Assembly: GCF_036865545.1 (NCBI RefSeq)
Contig: NZ_CP142208.1
Span: 4,092,001-4,156,000, forward strand
Source: Erwinia sp. E_sp_B01_1
GTDB taxonomy: Bacteria > Pseudomonadota > Gammaproteobacteria > Enterobacterales > Enterobacteriaceae
Direction: 5' to 3'
Length of the DNA: 64,000 bases
Shown here in pieces: positions 16,776 to 27,498 of this stretch. The translations under genes and the position numbers were made by a program. The stretch's first letter is position 1, and every line of letters starts with the position of its first letter. The notes beneath the pieces are model-generated. The model was given only the letters and a program-made list of their open reading frames with translations. It had not been told where the DNA came from and made no database searches.

Positions 16776-18671
16776 TTACACTTCGATTTCTGCCGTATGG
16801 CCATTTTCCTGCAGCCAGTTGCGACGATCCTCAGAGCGTTTCTTGGCCAGCAGCATATCCATCACCGCCATAGTTTTATCCACCTCATCGTCTTCGACGG
16901 TAAGCTGGACCAGACGACGGGTATTGGGATCCAGCGTGGTTTCACGCAGCTGAAGCGGGTTCATCTCACCCAGCCCTTTAAACCGCTGCACGCCTGGTTT
17001 GCCCTTTTTGCGCTTCAACTGGTCGAGAATACCGGCCTTTTCTTCCTCATCCAGCGCGTAGTAAACCTCTTTACCCAGATCGATACGGTAAAGCGGCGGC
17101 ATGGCGACGTAGACGTGACCATTTTTTACCAGCGTGCGGAAGTGCCGGACAAACAGCGCGCAGAGCAGCGTGGCAATGTGCAGACCATCGGAATCCGCAT
17201 CCGCAAGGATACAGATTTTGCCGTAACGCAACTGGCTCATGTCTTCGCTGTCCGGATCTATGCCGATGGCCACCGAAATATCATGCACTTCCTGTGAGGC
17301 CAGTACCTCATCAGAAGAGACTTCCCAGGTATTCAGGATCTTGCCTTTCAGCGGCATGATCGCCTGATATTCACGATCGCGCGCCTGCTTGGCCGATCCG
17401 CCTGCGGAGTCCCCCTCCACCAGGAACAGCTCGGTGCGGGCCAGATCCTGGGCGCTACAGTCGGCCAGTTTACCGGGCAAAGCCGGGCCGCTGGTCAGCT
17501 TTTTACGCACCACTTTCTTCGCCGCACGCATACGGCGCTGGGCACTGGAGATGGCCAGTTCGGCCAGCATCTCAGCATCCTGCACGTTCTGATTCAGCCA
17601 CAGGCTGAACGCATCCTTTACCACGCCTGAGACGAAAGCGGCACATTGTCGGGATGAGAGGCGTTCTTTCGTCTGCCCGGCAAATTGCGGATCCTGCATT
17701 TTCACCGACAGAACGTAGGCACAGCGATCCCAGATATCTTCCGCAGAGAGCTTCACGCCACGCGGCAGGATATTGCGGTATTCACAGAATTCGCGCATCG
17801 CATCCAGCAGACCCTGACGCAGGCCGTTGACGTGCGTGCCGCCCTGCATTGTCGGGATCAGGTTAACGTAGCTTTCCGTCAGCAGCTCGCCGCCTTCCGG
17901 CAGCCACAGCAGCGCCCAGTCAACCGCTTCAACATCACCGGCAAAAGCGCCCACAAAGGGCTTTTCTGGCAGCGTAGGCAGGCCATTTACCGCTTCCATC
18001 AGATAGTCGGTTAAACCGTCGGCATAACACCAGGTCTGTTCGGTGTTATTGACGTGGTCTTTGAAAACAATTTCAACGCCCGGACAAAGCACCGCTTTTG
18101 CCTTCAGCAGGTGGCTCAGGCGCGAAACGGAGAAGCGTGGGCTGTCGAAGAAGTTAACGTCCGGCCAGAAACGCACGCGGGTACCGGTATTACGTTTGCC
18201 AACCGTGCCCGTGACGTGCAGATCCTCAACCTTGTCGCCGTTTTCGAAAGCCATTTCGTAGACTTCGGCATTGCGGCGGACAGTCACTTCCACGCGGGTA
18301 GAGAGCGCATTTACCACTGAAATTCCCACGCCGTGCAGGCCGCCGGAGAACTGGTAGTTTTTGTTGGAGAATTTGCCGCCGGCATGCAGACGACAGAAGA
18401 TCAGCTCAACCGCCGGAACACCCTCTTCCGGGTGGATATCCACAGGCATGCCGCGCCCGTCGTCAATCACTTCTAACGACTGATCGGCATGCAGGATCAC
18501 TTCGACGCGTTTAGCATGGCCCGCCAGCGCCTCATCGACGCTGTTATCGATCACTTCCTGGCCTAAGTGGTTAGGACGTGACGTATCGGTGTACATTCCC
18601 GGACGGCGACGAACGGGTTCAAGGCCGCTGAGTACCTCAATGGAGTCAGCGTTATAGCTGGATTGAGTCAT
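16776..18671 (-). CDS. parE: DNA topoisomerase IV subunit B
   Basis: ATPase subunit of topoisomerase IV. It has 631 residues (E. coli 630). An N-terminal GHKL ATPase domain contains VIDNSVDEALAGHA, DDGRGMP and the lid GGLHGVGISVVNAL, and a TOPRIM domain begins near residue 415 with EGDSAGGSAKQ and holds the metal-binding DADSDGLH. It lies 53 bases downstream of yqiA in the same direction, so it can be read from the nudF-yqiB-cpdA-yqiA transcript as well as its own promoter. Confidence 0.97.
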   Translation of the reverse strand: MTQSSYNADSIEVLSGLEPVRRRPGMYTDTSRPNHLGQEVIDNSVDEALAGHAKRVEVILHADQSLEVIDDGRGMPVDIHPEEGVPAVELIFCRLHAGGKFSNKNYQFSGGLHGVGISVVNALSTRVEVTVRRNAEVYEMAFENGDKVEDLHVTGTVGKRNTGTRVRFWPDVNFFDSPRFSVSRLSHLLKAKAVLCPGVEIVFKDHVNNTEQTWCYADGLTDYLMEAVNGLPTLPEKPFVGAFAGDVEAVDWALLWLPEGGELLTESYVNLIPTMQGGTHVNGLRQGLLDAMREFCEYRNILPRGVKLSAEDIWDRCAYVLSVKMQDPQFAGQTKERLSSRQCAAFVSGVVKDAFSLWLNQNVQDAEMLAELAISSAQRRMRAAKKVVRKKLTSGPALPGKLADCSAQDLARTELFLVEGDSAGGSAKQARDREYQAIMPLKGKILNTWEVSSDEVLASQEVHDISVAIGIDPDSEDMSQLRYGKICILADADSDGLHIATLLCALFVRHFRTLVKNGHVYVAMPPLYRIDLGKEVYYALDEEEKAGILDQLKRKKGKPGVQRFKGLGEMNPLQLRETTLDPNTRRLVQLTVEDDEVDKTMAVMDMLLAKKRSEDRRNWLQENGHTAEIEV

Positions 18672-18724
18672 CGTATAAATCTGATAGGTGGCTAAAAATG
18701 AGTGACCACTCTCCGCTGCTCACT

Positions 18725-19312
18725 TCAGGCAGTTGCAAGGCCCAAAAAGCTGAGGATCGGGGAGAAATGGCGTTCGAATCCGATAAATGCATGATTTCCG
18801 CCCTCTTCAACCGTCTGACGGCAGGCACTGTAGTAGTCCATAGCCTGACGATAGTCGAGCACTTCGTCGCCCGTTTGCTGCAACAGCCAGAGCAAATCCG
18901 GCGATTCTAACGGGTCAATCTGCATCACTTTCAGATCGTAAATGTGGCGTGACTCTAACACATATTGTTGGCCGGTGTATGGGTTCTCGTTGTTGCCCAG
19001 ATAATCGGCAAGCAGCTCAAAAGGCCGTACGGCGGGATTGATGACTACCGCAGGCAACGTAAAACATTGCGAAAGCCAGGTGGCGTAATAACCGCCCAGT
19101 GAGGACCCCACAATGCCTATCTGCTCACCGGAGGAGGAGAGAATGAAATCTTCAAGCATTTCAGCGGCCTCACCGGGAAAGGCGGGAAGCTGCGGCACAT
19201 GAACCTGGATATCCGGATGGTGAGCGGCAAGCCATGCGCGGAACTGCGTTGCTTTCGCCGACTGTGGGGAGCTATTGAAGCCATGCAAATAGAGCAGCGT
19301 GGCCACGATCAA
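18725..19312 (-). CDS. yqiA: Esterase YqiA
   Basis: Alpha/beta-hydrolase fold esterase, 195 residues (E. coli 193), with activity on short acyl esters reported for the E. coli protein. The oxyanion motif [11 protein letters not shown] is at residues 5-15, the nucleophile elbow GSSLGGY near residue 71, and the catalytic histidine in [13 protein letters not shown] near the C-terminus. Its start overlaps the cpdA stop by four bases (ATGA type), implying translational coupling. Confidence 0.94.
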   Translation of the reverse strand: MIVATLLYLHGFNSSPQSAKATQFRAWLAAHHPDIQVHVPQLPAFPGEAAEMLEDFILSSSGEQIGIVGSSLGGYYATWLSQCFTLPAVVINPAVRPFELLADYLGNNENPYTGQQYVLESRHIYDLKVMQIDPLESPDLLWLLQQTGDEVLDYRQAMDYYSACRQTVEEGGNHAFIGFERHFSPILSFLGLATA

Positions 19313-20136
19313 TATCCTTCTGCATCGGGATCGGGACTGAAGGCCCGCGAATTCAGGCGTTCCACTTCGGTTTCTACCCTGCCATCCGGCAGCAAATCCA
19401 GCCAGCGCCAGCCGGGCGCTTCCGAATCTATCGTAAAATTAGTGCAATGAGGCTTGAACTGTACGCAGGTGGAAGGCGTCGCCAGCAGCCGGCGCCCGTT
19501 CCAGTCCAGATCAAGATCCTGATGAATGTGGCCACAAATCAGCGTGGTGGCCAGCGGATAACGTTGCAGCACCGCTTCAAGCATATGGGAGTTACGCAGG
19601 CTGTGCTGATCCAGCCAGGTACAACCGGACGGCAGCGGATGATGGTGAAGCAGCACCAGCGTATGCCGCTGCGGCTCAATCTCCAGCGTCTTCTCAAGCC
19701 ATTCAAGCTGATAGTCACTGAGTAAACCATGCGGAACGCCAAATACCTGGCTGTCCAGCAGGACAATTTGCCAGTGATCGCCTACCAGAACATGCTTTTG
19801 ATCGGCAATCTGGGTTTCTGCCAGCGTGCTGAACATGGCGGGCTGGAAGTCATGATTTCCCGGAAGCCAGACGCAGGGAGCAGGCAGGCGCGCAATGCCC
19901 TCAGCGAAATGCTGATAGGCCTCAACCGTGTGATCCTGAGCCAGATCGCCCGTAGCGACAATCAAATCGTAGTGACGAGGGCTGACCGAGATGGCCTGAA
20001 GTACCGCGTCATAACTGGCCCAGGTATTCACACCCAGCAGCGTTTCGTCTTTGCCTGCAAATAAGTGGGTATCCGTTATCTGTAAAATCCTGACCCGGGC
20101 CCCACTCGCCGCAGAAAGTTTTAACAGGCTATCCAA
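19309..20136 (-). CDS. cpdA: 3',5'-cyclic AMP phosphodiesterase
   Basis: Class III metallophosphoesterase that hydrolyses cAMP and so lowers CRP activity. It has 275 residues, as in E. coli. All metal-binding blocks can be seen in order: DTHLFAG near 22, GDLAQDH near 67, GNHDF near 98, [11 protein letters not shown] near 165 and GHIHQDLDL near 205. Four genes from nudF to yqiA run together; cpdA lies 38 bases after yqiB and overlaps yqiA by four bases. Confidence 0.96.
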   Translation of the reverse strand: MDSLLKLSAASGARVRILQITDTHLFAGKDETLLGVNTWASYDAVLQAISVSPRHYDLIVATGDLAQDHTVEAYQHFAEGIARLPAPCVWLPGNHDFQPAMFSTLAETQIADQKHVLVGDHWQIVLLDSQVFGVPHGLLSDYQLEWLEKTLEIEPQRHTLVLLHHHPLPSGCTWLDQHSLRNSHMLEAVLQRYPLATTLICGHIHQDLDLDWNGRRLLATPSTCVQFKPHCTNFTIDSEAPGWRWLDLLPDGRVETEVERLNSRAFSPDPDAEGY

Positions 20137-20174
20137 TCAAAATCCTTAGGGTTAACGCCATCTCAGAAGGTGCT

Positions 20175-20600
20175 TCAGCACACTGGTACGGCCATCGCGC
20201 CATGCGCTAAACAGTAGCGCAACCAGTCTGCCAGAAACTGGTTTATCTGATGTTTTTCATCACGCTGATGAAGCTTTTTATTAGGATAATCATAGCGTGC
20301 TTTAAAGCGATAGATCTGTTGAGTTGAACACACTTCCGCGACCATCGCGTCGTGGTACAGACGTACGGACATAGCGGGCAGGCTCCAGTAGCTGACGGCT
20401 GGCGCGGTTTGCTTGATCTCTACCAGCGTGGTGTAACGCGTCGACTCCTGGACAGTGACCGAATAGTGGGCACCGTTGACCTGATACGTCACTGACTCTC
20501 CTGCCTGGTCTTCTTTAGGCAGCAGACGACGGAGCTGAGCGAAATTGGTTTCGCACACCCGCATCATTTCAGGGAAATCAGGTACATAGCGCTTAATCAT
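20175..20600 (-). CDS. yqiB: DUF1249 protein YqiB
   Basis: Conserved protein of unknown function, 141 residues (E. coli 140). No signal peptide or membrane segment is visible. It begins [27 protein letters not shown] and ends [12 protein letters not shown], typical of DUF1249. It overlaps the nudF stop by four bases and precedes cpdA, the same order as in E. coli, which suggests a link with ADP-ribose or cAMP metabolism but does not prove one. Confidence 0.92.
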   Translation of the reverse strand: MIKRYVPDFPEMMRVCETNFAQLRRLLPKEDQAGESVTYQVNGAHYSVTVQESTRYTTLVEIKQTAPAVSYWSLPAMSVRLYHDAMVAEVCSTQQIYRFKARYDYPNKKLHQRDEKHQINQFLADWLRYCLAHGAMAVPVC

Positions 20601-21232
20601 TCAGGTTTCCACTCTTCTCTTAGTTTCTCATGGTGCAGTTGAAGCCATTGCAATGCGATGACGGAGGCTGCGTTATCTATTATCCCCTGTTCCACCCACT
20701 GGTAAGCCTGCTCGCGGCTGACCACATGTACGAGAATATCCTCATTCTCCTCCTCCAGACCGTGGTTTCCCTGCGCCACGCTGGCATCCACTTCGCCTAC
20801 CAGAACCGACAGCCGCTCGCTGGTGCCCCCCGGACTGGCCAGATAACTGAGCACCGGTTTAACACGAGCCGGAGTGATTCCGGCCTCTTCAACGGCTTCG
20901 CGCCGTGCAACATCTTCGGGCGTTTCACCGGGCTCAATAATCCCTGCCACTAATTCTAACAGCCAGGGTGTCTGGCTGCTGTCATAAGCGGGAATTCGGA
21001 TTTGTTCTATCAGCACGACTTTATCCTGCACGGGGTCATAGGGTAGCAGCACTGCTGCATGTCCGCGCTCAAAGACGACCCTGTTTACCTCACCACTCAT
21101 CTCACCGTTAAACTTACGGTGCCGAAAACGGTAGTTAATGAGCGAAAAAAAACCGCTATAAAGCGTCTCTCGTGCAATAATTTCTACATCGTTTTGGGTG
21201 AAAGTCACTGGGTATTTTTTGCCATTGTCCAT
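20597..21232 (-). CDS. nudF: ADP-ribose pyrophosphatase
   Basis: Nudix hydrolase that splits ADP-ribose into AMP and ribose 5-phosphate, cleaning up a reactive NAD breakdown product. It has 211 residues from ATG 21232 ([11 protein letters not shown]), which has AAGGAG eight bases upstream; the TTG 18 bases earlier lies inside that site's leader and is less likely. The Nudix box is intact ([22 protein letters not shown]), with the conserved REAVEEAG near residue 115. It is the first gene of nudF-yqiB-cpdA-yqiA and divergent from tolC. Confidence 0.95.
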   Translation of the reverse strand: MDNGKKYPVTFTQNDVEIIARETLYSGFFSLINYRFRHRKFNGEMSGEVNRVVFERGHAAVLLPYDPVQDKVVLIEQIRIPAYDSSQTPWLLELVAGIIEPGETPEDVARREAVEEAGITPARVKPVLSYLASPGGTSERLSVLVGEVDASVAQGNHGLEEENEDILVHVVSREQAYQWVEQGIIDNAASVIALQWLQLHHEKLREEWKPE

Positions 21233-21333
21233 GAGGACTGCTCCTTTCAAGTTGGTGGCGAAAAGGGGAAAAGCAATCCCGATTCCACAGAGAGTGTGGT
21301 TCTTAATGAATTATTTGAGTAAATTAAGGCAAC

Positions 21334-21352
21334 ATGGCACTTTCAGCCAACT
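21334..21352 (+). promoter_or_regulatory. Marbox-like site at the tolC promoter
   Basis: ATGGCACTTTCAGCCAACT matches the MarA/SoxS/Rob consensus AYnGCACnnWnnRYYAAAY at all but one defined position. It ends where a plausible -35 (TTAACT, 21352-21357) begins, 16 bases before a -10 TAGAAT (21374-21379), a class II arrangement. E. coli tolC is known to respond to these regulators; the site here is my reading of the sequence. Confidence 0.65.
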
Positions 21353-21445
21353 TAACTGTTCTGTTTACTCTGCTAGAATCGGCGATTATTTTTTGGCTTA
21401 TGTCAGCGCTACCATAGCAATATTGCTGCACTACAAGGAATGCAA

Positions 21446-22924
21446 ATGAAGAAACTGCTCCCGTTACTTATCGGCCTGAGCCTGGGCGGCTTTAGCGTCG
21501 CCAGCCAGGCTGAAAACCTGTTGCAGATCTATCAGCAGGCTCGTTTGTCCAATCCCGACCTTCGCAGTTCAGCGGCAGATCGTGATGCGGCTTTTGAGAA
21601 AATTAACGAAGCCCGTAGCCCATTGCTGCCTCAGTTAGGTCTGGGTGCTGATTATACCTATAACAACGGTTATCGCGACAGCAGTGGTCTTCATTCCAAC
21701 ACCACCAGCGGATCCTTACAGCTGACTCAGACCATTTTTGACATGTCAAAATGGCGCGCTCTGACGCTGCAGGAAAAAACGGCCGGCATTCAGGATGTCA
21801 CCTATCAGACCTCTCAACAGACGCTGATTCTGAATACCGCTACCGCCTACTTCAACGTGCTGAACGCGATTGATACGCTCTCCTACACTGAAGCGCAGAA
21901 ACAGTCGATCTATCGCCAGTTAGATCAGACCACCCAGCGTTTCAACGTGGGTCTGGTCGCGATTACCGACGTGCAAAACGCCCGCGCGCAGTATGACAGC
22001 GTGCTGGCCAACGAAGTGACCGCGCGTAATAACCTGGATAACAACGTTGAGATCCTGCGTCAGGTCACCGGTAACTACTATCCAAGCCTGGCGTCACTGA
22101 ACGTTGACCGTTTCAAAACGGAAAAACCTCAGCCCGTAAATGCCCTGCTGAAAGAAGCTGAAAGCCGTAACCTGAGCCTGCTGTCAGCCCGTCTGTCACA
22201 GGATCTGGCTCGCGAGCAGATTCGTCTGTCAGAAACCGGCCATATGCCAACGCTGGATCTGACTGCCTCTACCGGTCTGTCTAACAGCAAATATGGCGGT
22301 AGCCGTGCTAATCAGACAGCTTCCACAGCCGACAGCATTACCGGTTCTAACCAGGTTGGTCTGAGCTTCTCACTGCCTCTGTACAGCGGCGGGTCGGTCA
22401 CCTCTCAGGTTAAACAGGCCCAGTATGCCTTCGTCTCTGCGAGCGAGCAGTTAGAAAGCGCCCACCGTTCTGCTGTGCAGACCGTGCGCTCATCCTTTAA
22501 CAACGTGAATGCCTCCATCAGCAGCATCGAAGCTTACCGCCAGGCGGTGGTTTCAGCGCAAAGCTCGCTGGATGCCAGCGAAGCGGGCTATCAGGTTGGT
22601 ACCCGTACCATCGTTGATGTGCTGGATGCGACTTCCACCCTGTACAGCGCTAAACAGCAGCTTTCCGATGCGCGTTACAGCTACATGATCAATGAGCTGA
22701 ACATCAAATCGGCCCTGGGTACGCTTAACGAGCAGGATTTGCAGGCTCTGAATACCCATCTTGGTAAAGATGTTTCGACTTCGCCAGAAGCCGTTGCGCC
22801 TGAAACGCCTGAGCAAAATGCTTCCGTGAATAACGGTGAGGCTGCGTCTGCAAACATGCAGGCCACCCCGGCTGCGCAGAGCACTGCACCGGCCAGCACT
22901 AACCGGAATCCTTTCGGTAAATAA
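21446..22924 (+). CDS. tolC: Outer-membrane efflux channel TolC
   Basis: Trimeric outer-membrane exit duct shared by RND, MFS and ABC pumps and type I secretion. It has 492 residues from ATG 21446, which has AAGGA at the right distance; the ATG at 21440 directly abuts that site. A signal peptide of about 22 residues ends at SQA/ENL. Two structural repeats of the OEP family follow, with long coiled-coil stretches. The last 40 residues form a low-complexity Ala/Gln/Thr tail typical of enterobacterial TolC. ygiB and ygiC follow, as in E. coli. Confidence 0.97.
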   Translation: MKKLLPLLIGLSLGGFSVASQAENLLQIYQQARLSNPDLRSSAADRDAAFEKINEARSPLLPQLGLGADYTYNNGYRDSSGLHSNTTSGSLQLTQTIFDMSKWRALTLQEKTAGIQDVTYQTSQQTLILNTATAYFNVLNAIDTLSYTEAQKQSIYRQLDQTTQRFNVGLVAITDVQNARAQYDSVLANEVTARNNLDNNVEILRQVTGNYYPSLASLNVDRFKTEKPQPVNALLKEAESRNLSLLSARLSQDLAREQIRLSETGHMPTLDLTASTGLSNSKYGGSRANQTASTADSITGSNQVGLSFSLPLYSGGSVTSQVKQAQYAFVSASEQLESAHRSAVQTVRSSFNNVNASISSIEAYRQAVVSAQSSLDASEAGYQVGTRTIVDVLDATSTLYSAKQQLSDARYSYMINELNIKSALGTLNEQDLQALNTHLGKDVSTSPEAVAPETPEQNASVNNGEAASANMQATPAAQSTAPASTNRNPFGK

Positions 22925-23066
22925 GGTTGTGGGGCAGCCCCGGCTGCCCCCTTCACAATCAAACGTATAGCTACGTAAAGAACCTCCTCCCACGCCCCTC
23001 ATCGCTTCATTTTTCACCGCTGTTACCCTATCCTATGCACTACCTTTGGGCACAGGACAGAACGTG

Positions 23067-23735
23067 ATGAAACGGACTAAACAAATCAATTACGCCTCCT
23101 TCCGCAAGAGCTGGAGCGCACGTCACTTAACCCCGGTAGCCCTCGCGGTCACCGCGGTATTTATGCTTGCCGGTTGTGAACAATCGGATGAAACCGTTTC
23201 GCTGTATCAAAATGCGGACGACTGCTCCAGTGCCAATCCGGGCAAGAGTGAGCAGTGCACCACGGCGTTTAATAACGCCAAAAAAGAAGCTGAAAAAACC
23301 GCACCAAAATATGCCAGCCGTGAAGACTGTGTGGCGGAGTTTGGTGAGGGTCAGTGTCAGCAGGCTCCTGCTCAGGCTGGCGTAGGTTCAACCAACGCGG
23401 AATCTCAGCAGAGCGGCAGTTTCTGGATGCCTCTGATGGCGGGCTATATGATGGGCCGGATGATGGGCGGTGGCGCGGGCTTTGCCCAGCAGCCGTTGTT
23501 CACCTCCCGGGCGCCTAACAGTCCGGCAAACGGCAAGTTCGTTGATGCCGCTGGCAAAAGCTTTGGTACTGCCACGCCTGGCCGCACCATGACGGTACCG
23601 AAAACGGCGCTGGCACCTAAACCTGCCACCACCAGCACGGTGACCCGTGGCGGCTTTGGTGACAGCGTAGCTAAGCAGACTTCCATGCAGCGTAGCAGCG
23701 CCACTTCCGGTTCCAGCCGCTCTTACGGGGGCTGA
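23067..23735 (+). CDS. ygiB: DUF1190 lipoprotein-like protein YgiB
   Basis: Protein of unknown function, 222 residues when started at ATG 23067 ([20 protein letters not shown]), matching E. coli YgiB. A hydrophobic segment ([17 protein letters not shown]) ends in a lipobox-like LAGC near residue 33, so a membrane-attached lipoprotein is likely. The mature part has paired cysteines ([26 protein letters not shown]), a Met/Gly-rich central segment and a Ser/Thr-rich tail. It is two bases from ygiC, and in E. coli the group belongs to the tolC-ygiBC transcript. Confidence 0.93.
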   Translation: MKRTKQINYASFRKSWSARHLTPVALAVTAVFMLAGCEQSDETVSLYQNADDCSSANPGKSEQCTTAFNNAKKEAEKTAPKYASREDCVAEFGEGQCQQAPAQAGVGSTNAESQQSGSFWMPLMAGYMMGRMMGGGAGFAQQPLFTSRAPNSPANGKFVDAAGKSFGTATPGRTMTVPKTALAPKPATTSTVTRGGFGDSVAKQTSMQRSSATSGSSRSYGG

Positions 23736-23737
23736 TC

Positions 23738-24898
23738 ATGAAGCGTCTTACTCTCGCTGAACGTCCGGACTGGCGTGAAAAAGCCACGGAATACGGTTTT
23801 CGTTTTCACACCATGCACGGCGAGCCCTACTGGTGTGAGGATGCTTACTACCAGTTCACGCTTCAGCAGATTGAAAAGCTTGAAGAGGTTACCAGCGAAC
23901 TTCACCAGATGTGTTTGCAGGTGGTGGAAAAAGTAGTGAGCAGCGATGAGTTGCTCACTAAATTTCGCATTCCTAAACATACCTGGGATTTCGTTCGGGC
24001 CTCCTGGAAAACCGGCCAGCCCTCCCTTTATTCACGTCTGGATCTCGCCTGGGATGGTGAAACCGATGCCAAACTGCTTGAGAACAACGCGGATACGCCA
24101 ACCTCGCTGTATGAAGCGGCTTTTTTCCAGTGGATTTGGCTGGAAGAGCAGCTTGCGGCTGGCAACCTGCCGGCAGGCAGCGATCAGTTCAACAGCCTGC
24201 AGGAAAAGCTGATCGAACGCTTCGCCACTCTGCATCAGCAGCACGGTTTTAGCTGGCTGCATTTCGCCTGTTGCCGGGATACAGATGAAGATCGTGGCAC
24301 CGTACAGTATCTGCAGGATTGCGCTACGGAAGCGGGGCTACCCAGCGAATTTCTCTATATGGATGAAATTGGCCTGGGGGAAAAGGGGCAATTCACCGAT
24401 CAGCACGATCAGGTGATCGGCAATCTGTTTAAACTCTATCCCTGGGAGTACATGCTGCGGGAGGTCTTCTCGACCAAGCTGGAAGATGCTGGCGTTCGCT
24501 GGCTGGAACCGGCGTGGAAAAGTATTCTTTCCAACAAAGCGTTACTGCCGATGTTGTGGAAAATGTTCCCCAACCACCCTAATCTGCTGCCAGCCTATTT
24601 TGCAGAAGACGACGTCCCCCCTATGGATAAATACGTGGTCAAGCCTCTGTTTTCCCGTGAGGGCGCGAACATTCGCATCGTTGAAAATGGCAAAGAAATC
24701 GCCAGTGCAGACGGCCCGTATGGCGAAGAAGGGATGATCATTCAGCAGTTCCATCCGCTGCCAAAATTTGGCGACAGCTATACGCTGATAGGCAGCTGGC
24801 TGATTGACGATCAGCCTGCGGGAATTGGTCTGCGCGAGGATCGTGCTTTGATCACTCAGGATCTGTCACGCTTCTATCCGCACGCATTTATCGAATAA
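23738..24898 (+). CDS. ygiC: Glutathionylspermidine-synthase-like ATP-grasp protein YgiC
   Basis: A 386-residue protein, the E. coli YgiC length, belonging to the synthetase half of the glutathionylspermidine synthase family. The ATP-grasp region is visible in the C-terminal third ([37 protein letters not shown]). The amidase domain of GspSA is absent. Its physiological substrate is not established to my knowledge. It is tightly spaced after ygiB and ends just before a terminator. Confidence 0.93.
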   Translation: MKRLTLAERPDWREKATEYGFRFHTMHGEPYWCEDAYYQFTLQQIEKLEEVTSELHQMCLQVVEKVVSSDELLTKFRIPKHTWDFVRASWKTGQPSLYSRLDLAWDGETDAKLLENNADTPTSLYEAAFFQWIWLEEQLAAGNLPAGSDQFNSLQEKLIERFATLHQQHGFSWLHFACCRDTDEDRGTVQYLQDCATEAGLPSEFLYMDEIGLGEKGQFTDQHDQVIGNLFKLYPWEYMLREVFSTKLEDAGVRWLEPAWKSILSNKALLPMLWKMFPNHPNLLPAYFAEDDVPPMDKYVVKPLFSREGANIRIVENGKEIASADGPYGEEGMIIQQFHPLPKFGDSYTLIGSWLIDDQPAGIGLREDRALITQDLSRFYPHAFIE

Positions 24899-24903
24899 AA
24901 AAT

Positions 24904-24926
24904 CGGGGCGATGACCGCCCCGTTCT
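24904..24926. terminator. Terminator between ygiC and ygiD
   Basis: Stem CGGGGCG/CGCCCCG (24904-24910 with 24916-24922), loop ATGAC, with an A run before and TTCTT after. It lies between convergent genes, so it can act in both directions. Confidence 0.8.
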
Positions 24927-24929
24927 TAT

Positions 24930-25715
24930 TCAGCCCACCTGTACCGATAGCATACTCAGCGAAGCCATCACCAGACCGTCTACCGGAACCGAAACTTTTT
25001 CACCTGGCAGACGGGCACCCAGCACATACAGCAGCGGCAGGTAGTGCTCTGGCGTTGGGTTAGAGAGTCCGGCCCCTTCATGCTGCATAAAATTCACCAG
25101 GGGGTGCTGCTCAGCTTCCCCTTCCCAGTTCAGATTATTACGGACATAGTCATTAAATGACGCTGCCCAGGCATAAGGTTCCGCATCGCCCTGCCAGCGC
25201 ACCATGCGCAGGTTATGCACCACATTCCCGCTGGCCACAATCATAATGCCCTGGCTGCGCAGTGCTGCAAGCTTACGACCAAGTTCAAAGTGATAAGCAG
25301 GCGGTTTAGAGCCGTCGATGCTCAGCTGCACAACAGGGATATCCGCTTCAGGGTACATCTTAATCAGCACGCCCCAGGAGCCATGATCGAAGCCCCACTC
25401 CTGATCCAGCTTAACGTTCACCGGTGCCAGAGCTTCAGCGACCTGCCGGGCCAGATCCGGCGAGCCGGGTGCGGGATAGTGGGTATCAAACAGCGCCTGC
25501 GGGAAGCCGCCAAAATCATGAATGGTCCGGGGTTTCTCCATCGCCGTTACTGCTGTGCCACGGGTATACCAGTGTGCGGAAACAGCCACGATGGCTTTCG
25601 GGCGCGGTAGGGTCTTGCCCAACTCGCGCCAGGTTTCAGTATAAAGGTTCTCTTCCAGCACATTCATCGGGCTGCCATGGCCAAGAAAAAGTGCGGGCAT
25701 TGTTATCTGACTCAT
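24930..25715 (-). CDS. ygiD: 4,5-DOPA dioxygenase extradiol YgiD
   Basis: Class III (LigB-type) extradiol ring-cleavage dioxygenase; the E. coli enzyme opens L-DOPA to betalamic-acid-type products. It has 261 residues. The non-haem iron/zinc histidines fall in ALFLGHGSPMN (H13), VSAHWYTRG (about 47), WGFDHGSWGVL and ASGNVVHNLR. It is divergent from zupT, as in E. coli. Confidence 0.93.
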   Translation of the reverse strand: MSQITMPALFLGHGSPMNVLEENLYTETWRELGKTLPRPKAIVAVSAHWYTRGTAVTAMEKPRTIHDFGGFPQALFDTHYPAPGSPDLARQVAEALAPVNVKLDQEWGFDHGSWGVLIKMYPEADIPVVQLSIDGSKPPAYHFELGRKLAALRSQGIMIVASGNVVHNLRMVRWQGDAEPYAWAASFNDYVRNNLNWEGEAEQHPLVNFMQHEGAGLSNPTPEHYLPLLYVLGARLPGEKVSVPVDGLVMASLSMLSVQVG

Positions 25716-25910
25716 CGTTGTATCCCTGAACGTGTGGTTTTGATAACGGCTACATTACGCGCTTTTTTCTGGTGATGAACCCGGATAACCATGATGAAGA
25801 TATTCAAGAAATTTGAAGGGTAAATTAGACAAAACTTGACGTTACAACTGGTGATTTTTTGATAAGGTATAGCAAAGGCTATACTTTATTCTTCTCTTCA
25901 GGAGTTCACC

Positions 25911-26678
25911 ATGTCCGTGCCGCTATTGCTGACATTGTTTGCCGGTGGAGCGACTTTTATCGGGGCGCTGCTGGGTGTGATGGGCCAGAAACCCTCAAAC
26001 AGGGTGCTGGCATTTGCACTGGGTTTTGCCGCCGGGATCATGCTGCTGATCTCACTGATGGAGATGCTGCCTGCGGCTCTGCACGCTGAAGGCATGTCGC
26101 CGGTGCTTGGCTACGGCATGTTTGTTGTCGGCTTGTTGGGCTACTTCGCACTGGATCGCATGTTGCCCCATCAGCATCCGCAGGATCTTCTGATGGCCGG
26201 CCAGCCGCCACGAAATTTGCGCCGGACCGCGATCCTGCTGACTCTGGGTATCAGCCTGCACAATTTCCCTGAAGGTGTGGCAACCTTTGTGACTGCCAGC
26301 AGCGATCTGGAAATGGGCCTGGGGATAGCTTTAGCCGTGGCGATCCACAATATTCCTGAAGGACTTGCCGTTGCGGGTCCTATGTATGCTGCAACCGGCT
26401 CAAAGAAGAAAGCGATCTTCTGGGCGGGAGTTTCCGGTATGGCGGAGATCCTTGGCGGAGTGATGGCATTCTGGCTGCTCGGGCCTCTGGTTTCCCCGGT
26501 GATCATGGGCGCAATTATGGCCGCCGTGGCCGGGATTATGGTCGCGTTGTCCGTGGATGAGCTGATGCCGCTGGCGAAAGAGATCGATCCCCATAACAAC
26601 CCCAGCTATGGCGTATTGTGCGGAATGGCAGTAATGGGCCTTAGCCTGACGTTGCTGCAAAGCAGTGGGTTGAGTTAA
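25911..26678 (+). CDS. zupT: Zinc transporter ZupT
   Basis: ZIP-family inner-membrane importer for zinc and other divalent metals. It has 255 residues (E. coli 257) with eight hydrophobic segments. The metal-binding motifs are intact on the fourth and fifth helices: [13 protein letters not shown] and [13 protein letters not shown], at about residues 117-155. The start ATG has AGGAG at good spacing. It is convergent with ribB across a shared terminator. Confidence 0.96.
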   Translation: MSVPLLLTLFAGGATFIGALLGVMGQKPSNRVLAFALGFAAGIMLLISLMEMLPAALHAEGMSPVLGYGMFVVGLLGYFALDRMLPHQHPQDLLMAGQPPRNLRRTAILLTLGISLHNFPEGVATFVTASSDLEMGLGIALAVAIHNIPEGLAVAGPMYAATGSKKKAIFWAGVSGMAEILGGVMAFWLLGPLVSPVIMGAIMAAVAGIMVALSVDELMPLAKEIDPHNNPSYGVLCGMAVMGLSLTLLQSSGLS

Positions 26679-26686
26679 GACGAAAA

Positions 26687-26716
26687 AAAACCGGGCACCA
26701 CTCTACCCGGTTTTCT
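26687..26716. terminator. Bidirectional terminator between zupT and ribB
   Basis: Stem AAAACCGGG/CCCGGTTTT (26687-26695 with 26706-26714) and a ten-base loop. The A run on one side and the T run on the other suit both convergent genes. Confidence 0.85.
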
Positions 26717-26731
26717 CTTCAGGCTGCTGAT

Positions 26732-27388
26732 TCAGCTTGCCTGGCGCGTCTCGTGGCTACGGCGATAAGCCACTAAATCCTCAATAGTCACTACCGGCAT
26801 CTCATGCTGTTTAGCAAAGACAATGGCTTCAGGCGCATGTGCCATAGTTCCATCATCGTTGGTCAGTTCGCACAGTACACCAGCAGGTTTGAAACCGGCC
26901 AGAGTGACCAGATCGATAGTGGCTTCAGTATGCCCACCCCGGCTCAGTACGCCGCCTTCCCGGGCACGCAAAGGGAACACATGGCCTGGGCGGTTCAGAT
27001 CGGCAGGTTTGGCATCGTCGGCGATAGCTGCGCGGATGGTGGTCACGCGGTCTTTCGCGGATACGCCGGTGGTGACACCTTCAGCGGCTTCAATGGTCAC
27101 GGTAAATCCGGTGCCATAAGAGCTGGTGTTGTTTTCAACCATCATCGGCAGTTCAAGCTGACGACGGCGTTCTTCGGTCAGGCACAGGCAGACAATGCCG
27201 CTGCCGTGGCGAATGGTCAGCGCCATCTGTTCAACGGTCATGGTTTCGGCCGCGAAGATCATATCACCTTCGTTTTCACGATCTTCGTCGTCGAGAACCA
27301 TCACACCGCGTCCATCACGCAATGCGGCAATAGCACGTTCCACACGCTGTTGAGGCGTGCCAAATTCAGAAAGTAACGTCTGATTCAT
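26732..27388 (-). CDS. ribB: 3,4-dihydroxy-2-butanone 4-phosphate synthase
   Basis: Riboflavin pathway enzyme that makes the four-carbon unit of lumazine from ribulose 5-phosphate, releasing formate. It has 218 residues (E. coli 217). The metal and substrate signature [10 protein letters not shown] is at residues 33-42, and [10 protein letters not shown] and [11 protein letters not shown] carry further active-site residues. It is monocistronic, with an FMN riboswitch in its long leader. Confidence 0.97.
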   Translation of the reverse strand: MNQTLLSEFGTPQQRVERAIAALRDGRGVMVLDDEDRENEGDMIFAAETMTVEQMALTIRHGSGIVCLCLTEERRRQLELPMMVENNTSSYGTGFTVTIEAAEGVTTGVSAKDRVTTIRAAIADDAKPADLNRPGHVFPLRAREGGVLSRGGHTEATIDLVTLAGFKPAGVLCELTNDDGTMAHAPEAIVFAKQHEMPVVTIEDLVAYRRSHETRQAS

Positions 27389-27498
27389 GGTAATAAAACC
27401 TTATAAAGTGTATGGGTTACCAGAATCAGGGCGTGCTCAGGAGTGTCATGCAATGACAACAAAATAACGGCGAGGCGGGCGCAGGCCCGGCCAGATAC

